Origin: a virus | Direction: 5' to 3' (one strand) | Length of the DNA: 38,167 nucleotides | Virus record (IMG/VR): IMGVR_UViG_3300025655_000107 | Span: 1 to 38,167 of that record | Shown: one piece after another, positions 6,417-12,949 of the stretch | How positions within the stretch are numbered: position 1 is the stretch's first letter | How the letters are laid out: each line of letters begins with the position of its first letter | Notes under the pieces: generated by a model | Told to the model about the DNA's origin: nothing | Seen by the model: the letters and a program-made list of their open reading frames with translations, nothing else | Databases searched by the model: none | Program-made: the position numbers and the translations under genes

Positions 6417-6889
6417 TCATCCTCAGCAGTCCTATCAGATTCTTTATTGAGTAATGAATCTATAAATGATCTCTTTGCCTCTCCTTTGAAATTGACAATT
6501 CTTTCTTGTTTGTTTCTACCAATCATACCAAGTAGATTTGTTTGGGAATTACCTTTTACTACTCCCATAGTCTCGGCTGATTTTGCATCTAAACTTCTTC
6601 TAAAACTTTGACCTACCTCAGCAATATCGTGTTGAAGATCCTCTGCTCTTTCACTGGTCATATTTCTTGGAGCATCATTACCAGTTCTTTCAAATTCTTT
6701 TAACTCAAAAATACATTGGCCTAATGTATTGCCATTTACAGATAATAGTTTAGTCCAGATAGTATCATCATCAAGTAACTGCTCTTTGGTTATACTACCG
6801 TCTTTTTGAGTAATCTCAGTTGTCTTTTGTGAGGCTGTAATTACTGCATCAATAAGGTCTTGGTTCTTTGGCTGTCCCTCTGGAATCAC
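6413..6889 (-). CDS. 158-aa hydrophilic protein
   Basis: GTG start with a TATA-like ATTTTTAAAT 22-31 nt upstream and no ribosome site, so probably leaderless. The protein is charged and helical with Gln/Asn-rich parts, and has no membrane segment. Not recognised. Coupled to the downstream two-helix membrane protein by an ATGA overlap, so the two may form a complex. Confidence 0.75.
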   Translation of the reverse strand: MIPEGQPKNQDLIDAVITASQKTTEITQKDGSITKEQLLDDDTIWTKLLSVNGNTLGQCIFELKEFERTGNDAPRNMTSERAEDLQHDIAEVGQSFRRSLDAKSAETMGVVKGNSQTNLLGMIGRNKQERIVNFKGEAKRSFIDSLLNKESDRTAEDE

Positions 6890-6927
6890 ATATTTTTTAA
6901 GATAGGACTGATTTAAAAATACTACTC
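6889..6927. promoter_or_regulatory. divergent promoter
   Basis: The palindrome-like ATTTAAAAAT (6911-6920) is at the right distance for a TATA box of the leftward GTG at 6889. For the rightward gene a second TTTTTTAAGA (6893-6902) lies 26-35 nt before the TTG at 6928. The two promoters overlap, so the two transcripts may be mutually exclusive. Confidence 0.45.
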
Positions 6928-7131
6928 TTGAAGAAAATACGAATAGTCGTAAAGATTAGTCGATACCAAGAGGATAAGATGCTCGGAGAATTATATCGAG
7001 CTGATCCTGATGCTACAGGAGTTTCTTTTACTGTTTGGAAAAGAAAGTATAAGGATGAACAGAAACAAAAGTTATTCCTGTACAGTCATATTGATTTGTT
7101 CAAAAGTGTTAAAATAATAAATAACCAATAA
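6928..7131 (+). CDS. 67-aa basic protein
   Basis: Start taken as TTG at 6928 because the whole frame reads like one small folded domain (strand IRIVVKI, then charged helices). An ATG at 6979 follows AGAGG and is the alternative; it would give 50 aa. Lys-rich with several Tyr and Phe. Not recognised. It starts the rightward string of small basic proteins. Confidence 0.65.
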   Translation: MKKIRIVVKISRYQEDKMLGELYRADPDATGVSFTVWKRKYKDEQKQKLFLYSHIDLFKSVKIINNQ

Positions 7132-7144
7132 TTACAGATTAGGC

Positions 7145-7234
7145 ATGGTAAGTGGTGGGGCTAGAAAAATAGATCCTAAATCTAAACTAGGTAAAAAGAA
7201 ACATCAACCTAGTGATATATCAAAATTTCATTAG
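7145..7234 (+). CDS. 29-aa basic microprotein
   Basis: The ATG-initiated frame MVSGGARKIDPKSKLGKK is followed by a short polar end. It is Lys-rich and has no hydrophobic core, so it is likely unfolded or DNA-binding. The hairpin that follows overlaps its stop codon. Support is position and composition only. Confidence 0.45.
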   Translation: MVSGGARKIDPKSKLGKKKHQPSDISKFH

Positions 7235-7270
7235 TGTCAAAATCTTATTAGGCACTAATTATTTTTTTTA
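7230..7270 (+). terminator. hairpin and T-run
   Basis: ATTAGTGTC (7230-7238) pairs with GGCACTAAT (7251-7259), with one G-T pair, around a 12-nt loop. TATTTTTTTT follows. It could end the transcript of the first basic genes or protect the 3' end. Confidence 0.5.
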
Positions 7271-7274
7271 ATCA

Positions 7275-7379
7275 ATGAAAATCCCAAAATGGCATCAAAA
7301 AGGGTTCTCAGATATTTTCATAGTTGATACTGCAAAAAAGAAAAAGAAGAAAAAGAAGAAAACCATGAGGAGTTTCTAA
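7275..7379 (+). CDS. 34-aa microprotein with poly-lysine run
   Basis: ATG frame; the first half is mixed (KIPKWHQKGFSDIFIV) and is followed by an uninterrupted run of nine Lys residues and a short MRSF end. Extremely basic. It overlaps the next gene by a single base (TAATG). The arrangement of head-to-tail coupled basic ORFs supports a real gene. Confidence 0.55.
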   Translation: MKIPKWHQKGFSDIFIVDTAKKKKKKKKKTMRSF

Positions 7380-7465
7380 TGTTTATCGGATATGCTCTTA
7401 CCTTAGGCGTAATAGAACAGAGTGCTAAAACTTTAAAAAAGAAAAGAAAGAAACTAAAACTATGA
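7379..7465 (+). CDS. 28-aa microprotein, hydrophobic head and basic tail
   Basis: ATG in TAATG overlap with the previous stop. The N-terminal 16 residues (MFIGYALTLGVIEQSA) are apolar and the rest is nearly all Lys/Arg. Such a layout could place a basic patch on the inner face of a membrane. Overlaps the next gene by 4 nt. Confidence 0.5.
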   Translation: MFIGYALTLGVIEQSAKTLKKKRKKLKL

Positions 7466-7566
7466 TTTATGATGATATAGAAGTGGGTTCAGGAAAACAG
7501 CCTAAACATCTTAGAAGAAGTAAAGCCTCAGGAACTTCAATTACTAGCAGGGCTGGTAGAACATGA
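7462..7566 (+). CDS. 34-aa basic microprotein
   Basis: ATGA overlaps on both sides. The product has an acidic start (MIYDDIEVGSG) and a Lys/Arg/Ser/Thr-rich remainder ending SRAGRT. No family recognised; support is from coupling and conserved codon texture. Confidence 0.5.
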   Translation: MIYDDIEVGSGKQPKHLRRSKASGTSITSRAGRT

Positions 7567-7655
7567 ATAAAGTATGTGGTAAAGGGGCTTTGTCAAAAGC
7601 AGTAAAACCAAAAAAAGGCAAATCAGTTTGGGAAAAGACACAGGATAAGTTTTAA
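7563..7655 (+). CDS. 30-aa basic microprotein
   Basis: ATG overlaps the previous stop (ATGA) and the stop abuts the next ATG. MNKVCGKGALSKAVKPKKGK is followed by SVWEKTQDKF. The opening reminds me of the small K-x-C-G-x-G/A-L motif seen in some viral virion-core microproteins, but that is a weak impression. Confidence 0.5.
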   Translation: MNKVCGKGALSKAVKPKKGKSVWEKTQDKF

Positions 7656-7907
7656 ATGGCAATTTATCGTGGAAGAAAAGTTACATTAAACAAACCAATG
7701 TTAGCTCCTGAATTAAAAAATAAACAAAACAAAGTATATGTCAAGGATGGAGACAGAGTTAAGAAAGTAGGATTTGGAGATCCTAATATGAGAAACAATA
7801 GAGATATACCTGACAGAAAAAAATCTTTTCGTGCAAGACACAAATGCGATACAAATCCTCCAAAAGATAAAACTAAAGCAAGATATTGGGCTTGTAAAAC
7901 GTGGTAA
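7656..7907 (+). CDS. 83-aa protein of the phage FGDPNM / SFRARH family
   Basis: ATG directly follows the previous stop. Diagnostic stretches are VTLNKPML near residue 9, KVYVKDGDRVKKVGFGDPNM near 27-46, KKSFRARHKCD near 54 and KARYWACKTW at the end. I know this pattern from many large tailed-phage genomes, where it is uncharacterised and occasionally labelled as a prohead-core or head-related protein. Two Cys and two His could bind metal. It lies in the cluster of basic proteins just before the virion region, which fits a particle component. Confidence 0.85.
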   Translation: MAIYRGRKVTLNKPMLAPELKNKQNKVYVKDGDRVKKVGFGDPNMRNNRDIPDRKKSFRARHKCDTNPPKDKTKARYWACKTW

Positions 7908-7908
7908 T

Positions 7909-8091
7909 ATGAAATACAAAAAACTATTCAAACATAAACGAAAATCAAATAGAGAAACCTCATCCTTTTCAAAAAATTCTTCAAGAGAAATTTATCAACT
8001 AAAAGATGGCAGTACAATTAGACAGTCTTACCTCTCAGGTAGAAAGCAACGCTACAACAAAAACGATAGGCCAATCGGTAAAGAGTATTAG
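7909..8091 (+). CDS. 60-aa very basic protein
   Basis: Start set at the ATG at 7909, just after the previous stop; the frame is open upstream to 7831 but that part overlaps the 83-aa gene in another frame. MKYKKLFKHKRKSNRET is followed by Ser-, Arg- and Tyr-rich sequence with a strand-like EIYQLKDGSTIRQSYL. Probably DNA-binding; last of the basic cluster. Confidence 0.7.
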   Translation: MKYKKLFKHKRKSNRETSSFSKNSSREIYQLKDGSTIRQSYLSGRKQRYNKNDRPIGKEY

Positions 8092-8137
8092 TTCAAGATT
8101 TTTATCATAACTAGACGTAATCAAATCGCTAAGGAAT

Positions 8138-8239
8138 CACGCCTGAACTTAGTATCTAGGGAGGGTTATCAGTGTCCTCTCTTATCCCTCCCTAGAATAA
8201 TCTTTATAAGAATAGTTTTTGCTGATGCTATTGAGGACA
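8138..8239 (+). promoter_or_regulatory. promoter of the virion operon with 11-bp inverted repeat
   Basis: TCTAGGGAGGG (8155-8165) pairs exactly with CCCTCCCTAGA (8186-8196). A clear TATA box CTTTATAAG (8202-8210) follows, then GAGG about 6 nt before the ATG at 8239. A CACGCC element lies upstream at 8138. The inverted repeat directly before TATA could be a terminator of the basic cluster or an operator for the late region. Confidence 0.6.
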
Positions 8240-9333
8240 TGGCAATATTAAATGGCAGGGATTTACTTTCTGCAAAATACACTACTGCAGAAATTTCTGA
8301 TGCCAATGATCAAGTTCACTATGTTCCAATCAAAAACATGATTGGAGATTATTTTGTAGCAGAGTTAAACGGACAGTTATTTGCTTTTACTATGAAAGGG
8401 GCTAGAATCCTCACACATAGAAAAACTGCTACCAAATCATTTAGAGTAGTACAGTTTGATACCTCACATTATTCCAGCATCAAACCTGAAACCAAAGAAT
8501 TAGAAATTGTGCTAAAGAAAAATGCTCTCCATCCAGTAGATCGTATGTTACATGACGTTCTAAGAGTATTGGGTAGGAGGGAAAAAGAAACCTTTGGTAA
8601 GTTCCTAGTGGGGAATCAATCCTTTGATACTGAGGTAGAGGCCAATGATTATCTTGACTCTCTAAATGATGAGGATAAGAAAATAACTACAGTTGATGAG
8701 GATGGTCATGAGGTTACTGAGATGTTAAAGGTCAAATGGGATGTACATGATATTGATGATTTAATTAGAATATTCAGATCAAAGGAGGGAGAGTTCCCAA
8801 AACAAGTTCAGCAAATGAAACAATACCTAGATGAACTTGACGTTAAACAAGTTGTTACTCCGGTTAGAAAGATTACAGATTTTATTCAGAAAGACCTTAT
8901 CGCTACAAGTCCATCCTATCTCGGTGGATTACTGCTCAACTATCATAGGGTAAATGGAGAGTTAAGAAAACTAACTAACAGTCCTGAGAAACCTACTGGT
9001 TCATTTATGAAGATAGCAGTAATTGGTTTGATAATTGGTATGGGTGTATTTGCAGTAGCTTTCATGGCCAATGAGGGATACTTTGATGGAATAATGGAAT
9101 TTACTGATAATCTCGGAACTATACAAGAGGGATTCAAAGGAATCCCTAGCCCAACTCAAGGAATACAAAGAGGAGGAGCTACAGCCGGTGGAGGTATTGA
9201 TTATTCTGATAATGGAATAATGGCATCCTATCCAGAACCATGTAAGTTAAAGGAAGATGTGAATAATGGAGTAGTTGATTACAACAAACTATCTACCTTT
9301 GTTCAAGATATGGTTGATGATTTGGAGTGTTGA
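8239..9333 (+). CDS. 364-aa membrane-anchored protein, probable virion component
   Basis: The ATG has a GAGG ribosome site and a strong TATA promoter. Residues 1-255 form a soluble domain with charged helical stretches. One membrane helix (about 257-280, KIAVIGLIIGMGVFAVAFMA) follows, then a Gly-rich linker (about 307-325) and a short acidic end with two Cys. First gene of the virion region, so probably a structural or assembly protein exposed on both sides of the membrane. Family not recognised. Confidence 0.8.
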   Translation: MAILNGRDLLSAKYTTAEISDANDQVHYVPIKNMIGDYFVAELNGQLFAFTMKGARILTHRKTATKSFRVVQFDTSHYSSIKPETKELEIVLKKNALHPVDRMLHDVLRVLGRREKETFGKFLVGNQSFDTEVEANDYLDSLNDEDKKITTVDEDGHEVTEMLKVKWDVHDIDDLIRIFRSKEGEFPKQVQQMKQYLDELDVKQVVTPVRKITDFIQKDLIATSPSYLGGLLLNYHRVNGELRKLTNSPEKPTGSFMKIAVIGLIIGMGVFAVAFMANEGYFDGIMEFTDNLGTIQEGFKGIPSPTQGIQRGGATAGGGIDYSDNGIMASYPEPCKLKEDVNNGVVDYNKLSTFVQDMVDDLEC

Positions 9334-9334
9334 T

Positions 9335-9583
9335 ATGGCATATCGTGAATGTAAAGGATTATGCAAGGATCATTCTTGGTTAGGACAAATCGGTTCAAAC
9401 ATTAGACTAGGACTAAAAGGTATGTGGTATATCAAAGGAAACAAGTATTGTACCAGTTGTCAATATGCCATAGTAACTGAATCAGTCAGGTGTCCATGTT
9501 GCGTTAGTGTTTTAAAATACAAACCAAAGAGTGCTTTAAGAAATAGACAAATGCGTGAACGTGAACAAGTGGTAAGATATTGA
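9335..9583 (+). CDS. 82-aa thaumarchaeal-type zinc-ribbon protein
   Basis: Start set at the ATG at 9335, preceded by GGAG, one base after the previous stop. Cys pattern: CKGLC near residue 5, CTSC near 41 and CPCC near 55, followed by a basic KYKPKSALRNRQ. I recall many short Nitrososphaerota proteins of the layout Y-x-x-C-K-G-x-C ... Y-x-x-G-x-K-x-C-x-x-C ... C-P-C-C-x-x-x-L-x-x-K-P-[RK]; they are often described as hypothetical zinc-binding proteins. This is one of the best hints of the host. Confidence 0.85.
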   Translation: MAYRECKGLCKDHSWLGQIGSNIRLGLKGMWYIKGNKYCTSCQYAIVTESVRCPCCVSVLKYKPKSALRNRQMREREQVVRY

Positions 9584-11373
9584 AACTTGTAATTTTTACA
9601 GTCCTTGTACTCTCAATTATTTTTGCATTAGAGATTAGAACCAATATGCTAGAACATGGAATGGAGCTTGATGAGTTTGATCCGTTCTATAATTACAGGG
9701 CATCACTTTACCTCTATGAGAATGGCCATGAATCCTATCAGGAATGGATTGATGAATTAAGCTGGGCTGAGATTGGAGGGCGAGATGTTACAGAAACCAG
9801 CCAAACTACGTTGCATTATTTTACTGCAATAACATACATACCTTTTGAGGATTATATTTCATTCAAAGACTATACAATAATTCTACCGGCAATACTTGGA
9901 TCATTAACAGTCGTACCGGTATTCCTACTTACTAGAACAATAACCCACAGATATGAAATTGGATTGATTGCCGGATTCTTATTTGCCATGACTCCAACAA
10001 TTATCTCAAGGGCTAGTGTCGGATGGTTCAAGTCAGAACCACTTGGAATGTTCTTAGGTCTATTTGCTCTTTGGTTAATCGTTAGTGGTATTCAAAGAAG
10101 TTCCTTACCAAAACTAATAATCGGAGGTATTGTTTTTGGTACAGCATTATCATCTTGGGGTGGTGTAATATTCTTCTTTATACCTCTATTCCTTTGGCTA
10201 TTTGTCATAAAGGAAAACTCCAACAAACTTCAGTTTGGTCTAGCTTGTTTTATTGGAAGCTTTTACTTTACGACTTTTCTATTCCCTAGAGCCTATGCAC
10301 TGGCCAATGACTTTATAGCTCCGGCCTTAGTTGTTGCAGTAATCTTTTTGATGATTAAATCAAAGTCAAAGAAGATAGCTTACATATTCATAGTTGGACT
10401 TGTTGTAGCCGGTACAGTATTGATAGTATCCGGAGAGGTTGAACTGACAAATTCAAGATACCTATCAGCATTAAATCCTCTAGGAAGTGATGTTGATTTA
10501 CATAACTCAGTAATGGAGCATCAACAAAACAATCTAATGCACTTTGTATTTGTCAATGGAGTCCTATTGTTCTTAGGTATTGTCGGAATACTTGTAGCGA
10601 TATGGTATAGAATGAACTGGTTTATTTTGATACTAGCTGGCACTTCAATCTTCATTGGTATGAATATGATGAGACTTGAGTTATTCAGTTCACTTGCTTT
10701 GGTTATTTTATCTGCAATTACTCTATGGAAAATCTATGAGATATTACTGGTCAAAAAGAATACTAGAATACTTGGCATAATGGTTCTTGGAGGGGTTGTC
10801 TTAGGTCTCTTTGTTTTGTATGAACTAGCTGAGGATGTAAGCAGTAGAGAACAGATTATCAACATGGATAATGGAATATGGGTTGAGGCTTTGACATGGG
10901 TTAAGAACAATACTCCTGAGGATTCTAAGATAATGGCATGGTGGGACTATGGTTATTGGATTCAAACAGTAGGAGAGAGGGCTACCTACATGGATAACTC
11001 TGCTAAAATACCTATGGAAAATTATGCCAATATATTGACAGATGAACCTCAAAGTGGAATAGATAGGTTAAAGGAACTTGGAGCAGATTATGTGATTGTA
11101 TTTGTCAGGGGAATAGATCATGTGGATAAAGTCGAACTTGGTATTGGAGGGGATTATGGTAAGCTTGAATGGATAGCAAAAATAGGTAATAGAAATACAA
11201 ATGATATTACTATGACTAATTCTCTCTATACTTTTATGATGCCTTTTGATGATAATTTTGTTAGGGATCAATCCAAGATTGATACTCTAAATAATATGGG
11301 AGCTGAACTTGTTTATCAAGTATCAAGCCATGAAGAACAGTTTGCTACAATCTATTTGTATAAACTTAATTAG
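9580..11373 (+). CDS. oligosaccharyltransferase catalytic subunit (STT3/AglB family)
   Basis: TTG start in a TTGA overlap. 597 aa with about a dozen membrane helices, then a soluble C-terminal domain. Catalytic features: DEFDPFYNYR at residues 31-40 (the first acidic motif plus the D-P-x-Y-x-Y-R hallmark of AglB) and WWDYGYW at 454-460, the acceptor-sequon-binding WWDYG motif. It transfers lipid-linked glycan to Asn-X-Ser/Thr on the outer membrane face. Shorter than many haloarchaeal AglB proteins but complete. It lies among membrane proteins with many sequons and probably glycosylates them. STT3 carried by a virus is unusual. Confidence 0.95.
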   Translation: MKLVIFTVLVLSIIFALEIRTNMLEHGMELDEFDPFYNYRASLYLYENGHESYQEWIDELSWAEIGGRDVTETSQTTLHYFTAITYIPFEDYISFKDYTIILPAILGSLTVVPVFLLTRTITHRYEIGLIAGFLFAMTPTIISRASVGWFKSEPLGMFLGLFALWLIVSGIQRSSLPKLIIGGIVFGTALSSWGGVIFFFIPLFLWLFVIKENSNKLQFGLACFIGSFYFTTFLFPRAYALANDFIAPALVVAVIFLMIKSKSKKIAYIFIVGLVVAGTVLIVSGEVELTNSRYLSALNPLGSDVDLHNSVMEHQQNNLMHFVFVNGVLLFLGIVGILVAIWYRMNWFILILAGTSIFIGMNMMRLELFSSLALVILSAITLWKIYEILLVKKNTRILGIMVLGGVVLGLFVLYELAEDVSSREQIINMDNGIWVEALTWVKNNTPEDSKIMAWWDYGYWIQTVGERATYMDNSAKIPMENYANILTDEPQSGIDRLKELGADYVIVFVRGIDHVDKVELGIGGDYGKLEWIAKIGNRNTNDITMTNSLYTFMMPFDDNFVRDQSKIDTLNNMGAELVYQVSSHEEQFATIYLYKLN

Positions 11374-11395
11374 TCTCCATTTTTCAAAGTAACCA

Positions 11396-11824
11396 ATGAA
11401 ACTGCCACTGGCTCTAGCCATAATGACGATTATGGGTGTATCCAGTTTGGGTTTCATTCCGGATTCTTTTGCTCAAACAAATGTAACAGTAACAACTCCT
11501 ACTCCATGCTTTCTAAATTATACAGCCGGTGTTGAGATGTGGGAAAATTGTGGATTCCAAGATGATTATATCTCAGCTACTCTAGTAGGATTTGAATGGG
11601 TATCAGGTGGCAACTTTACACTAATGATAGTTACTGTCTTAATCATTATGACCTATCTCAAATACCAAACAATCGTTTATCCTATTGCAATAGGAATAGT
11701 GATGCTACCGTTCAGCTACTTTGTATTCCCTGATGAGTTCTTGAGTTTTGCCATAGTAACAGCCGGTATCGGTATCGCAGGTATTATATGGGTAATCTAC
11801 ATAGTCAGAACGAAAGAATATTGA
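11396..11824 (+). CDS. secreted-type protein with signal peptide and membrane helices
   Basis: 142 aa. A signal peptide (residues 1-26, ending SFAQ) is followed by a short Thr-rich exposed segment with sequons (NVT, NYT) and two Cys, and then three hydrophobic helices (about 75-140). Probably an envelope protein with a small glycosylated ectodomain. No promoter visible; it probably shares the transcript of STT3, 22 nt upstream. Confidence 0.8.
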   Translation: MKLPLALAIMTIMGVSSLGFIPDSFAQTNVTVTTPTPCFLNYTAGVEMWENCGFQDDYISATLVGFEWVSGGNFTLMIVTVLIIMTYLKYQTIVYPIAIGIVMLPFSYFVFPDEFLSFAIVTAGIGIAGIIWVIYIVRTKEY

Positions 11825-12129
11825 GAGGACAATACAATATCTTCAAGCGTTGGTACAAGTGGAATTACTCTGGAGTCATTACAGTAGTTCTAGGAGTCAT
11901 TCTAGTTTTTGGAGGTTTGTTTTATTGGCAAGACAATCAGCCATTTTATAATAACTGGAGTTGTGATACTTTGGTAGATTATGTGATGAACGTAGATGTG
12001 CCTGATCAATTCCCTAAACATAATGAACTAACTGAGGATCAACACAATCAGGTTCATCAGTTCCTAGATGAGTGTCAGGAGAATAATCGTTTTTCAGCCC
12101 CGATAGAGCATCTCAAAAATCAGGGATAA
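11821..12129 (+). CDS. 102-aa single-pass membrane protein with thaumarchaeal SCD...EQH motif
   Basis: Start chosen as TTG at 11821 because it overlaps the upstream stop in the TTGA junction used throughout this genome; an ATG at 11788 is less likely. One membrane helix (about 19-38) is followed by NWSCDTLVDYVM and LTEDQHNQVHQFLDEC. I recall a thaumarchaeal domain of the form S-C-[DE]-x-L ... L-[ST]-x-E-Q-H-x-x-x-H-x-x-x-x-x-C, probably disulfide-stabilised outside the cell. Host-related, possibly an envelope protein. Confidence 0.8.
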   Translation: MRGQYNIFKRWYKWNYSGVITVVLGVILVFGGLFYWQDNQPFYNNWSCDTLVDYVMNVDVPDQFPKHNELTEDQHNQVHQFLDECQENNRFSAPIEHLKNQG

Positions 12130-12155
12130 TAAAAAGTTTGAACTATGTTCAATGG

Positions 12156-12186
12156 ATAAATACTAAATCGTAATGGAGTCTCTTAA
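12156..12186 (+). promoter_or_regulatory. promoter and ribosome site of the capsid candidate
   Basis: ATAAATACT (12156-12164) lies 22-30 nt before the ATG and GGAG (12175-12178) 8-11 nt before it. Both a TATA box and a ribosome site for one short gene suggest independent, high expression. Confidence 0.5.
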
Positions 12187-12452
12187 TGGATAACTCCTTA
12201 ATGGGATATGTTGGAGCCTTTATTGCTGTCGCAATCATGCTCGGCATTGGTACACTCATTCTCGGTGGAGCTGCAACTGACTGTAGCACAATCACAGGTT
12301 ATAACGCTACAGCTGGAGCAACGCAAACCGGATGGTCTCTACAGTGCGAAACCAACAATACTCAATCACAAGCTGGATACAATCTGTTAATCATCACATT
12401 AATTGTGTTGGCAGCAGTAGTTGTATTGACCGTTGTCCGTATGCTCTCCTAG
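12186..12452 (+). CDS. candidate major capsid protein, two-helix membrane protein
   Basis: 88 aa. Hydrophobic helix 1 (about 7-28), then a 38-residue polar loop with two Cys and two sequons (NAT, NNT), then hydrophobic helix 2 (about 66-86). This is the size and layout of the major capsid proteins of spindle-shaped archaeal viruses (fusellovirus VP1/VP3 type, and the Nitrosopumilus spindle viruses). Own promoter and ribosome site, an isolated position and a T-rich end suggest strong expression. An archaellin- or pilin-like signal was considered, but no cleavage site is seen. Inference rests on layout, not similarity. Confidence 0.75.
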   Translation: MDNSLMGYVGAFIAVAIMLGIGTLILGGAATDCSTITGYNATAGATQTGWSLQCETNNTQSQAGYNLLIITLIVLAAVVVLTVVRMLS

Positions 12453-12480
12453 AGACATACGACACAATCCTTTTCTTTTT
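12453..12480 (+). terminator. T-rich end after capsid candidate
   Basis: The stop of the capsid candidate is followed within 20 nt by CCTTTTCTTTTTG, a T-tract of the kind that stops archaeal RNA polymerase. No hairpin is needed. Confidence 0.4.
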
Positions 12481-12488
12481 GTTCAATG

Positions 12489-12521
12489 TTTATAATCAAT
12501 AATACAATCGTCTAATCATCA
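12489..12521 (+). promoter_or_regulatory. leaderless promoter
   Basis: TTTATAAT (12489-12496) lies 25-32 nt before the ATG at 12521, with no ribosome site between: a textbook leaderless archaeal promoter driving a single 38-aa gene. Confidence 0.65.
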
Positions 12522-12637
12522 TGCCAAATGTAAGACCATTGACAAAGAGGGCTAAGGTTAAGAATATCAAAAAAAGAAAACCTAAAAAGTCCATTACTCC
12601 AAAAGGTAAAAAACCAAAAACACTCCCTAGATACTAA
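12521..12637 (+). CDS. 38-aa protamine-like basic protein
   Basis: ATG at 12521 with its own TATA box. About half of the residues are Lys or Arg, with Pro-rich spacing (KRKPKKSITPKGKKPK), no hydrophobic core and an LPRY end. Such a protein should neutralise DNA and may condense the genome inside the particle, like the small basic virion proteins (VP2 type) of spindle-shaped viruses. It sits between the two candidate capsid proteins and has its own terminator. Confidence 0.75.
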   Translation: MPNVRPLTKRAKVKNIKKRKPKKSITPKGKKPKTLPRY

Positions 12638-12644
12638 TCTAGGG
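12625..12644 (+). terminator. 8-bp perfect hairpin terminator
   Basis: CCCTAGAT - ACTA - ATCTAGGG forms an 8-bp stem over the stop codon of the basic gene; A/T-rich TGTAAAAACTTTTTA follows. Its end overlaps the TATA region of the next gene. Confidence 0.6.
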
Positions 12645-12684
12645 GTGTAAAAACTTTTTATGCTCACGATTCAAGAAATCCTAT

Positions 12685-12948
12685 ATGTCCAGTCTAGTTT
12701 ATCTTGGTCTTTCTCTTATTCTCTTTGTAATTACTTATGGTGTTGCCTTTACCTTAATGCCTATGATCTTTGGTTCATTCTTTACTATGATGGATGATAA
12801 TAATTTTGTAATCAACGCTGAATGGCAAGCTCTCTATGAAACAAATGAAGATACAGTTCAGTATCTAGTTCCGTTAATGCCGACAATGGGTATCATCATA
12901 ATTGTAATCAAAGTCTTAATGACTGCAAGTGCTAGAGGTAGAGATTAG
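12685..12948 (+). CDS. 87-aa two-helix membrane protein, second capsid-type candidate
   Basis: ATG at 12685 with a TATA-like CTTTTTATG (12653-12661) 24-32 nt upstream. Helix 1 (about 5-35), an acidic polar loop (MDDNNFVINAEWQALYETNED) of about 25 residues, helix 2 (about 60-80), then a basic end ASARGRD. Same layout and length as the 88-aa protein at 12186 but a different sequence. It could be a minor capsid protein or hold the surface protein encoded next. Confidence 0.75.
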   Translation: MSSLVYLGLSLILFVITYGVAFTLMPMIFGSFFTMMDDNNFVINAEWQALYETNEDTVQYLVPLMPTMGIIIIVIKVLMTASARGRD

Positions 12949-12949
12949 A

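Noticed and set aside
12186-12452. 88-aa protein as an archaellin or type IV pilin
   Set aside because: No basic N-terminus with a prepilin-peptidase site, and it has a second C-terminal membrane helix that pilins lack.
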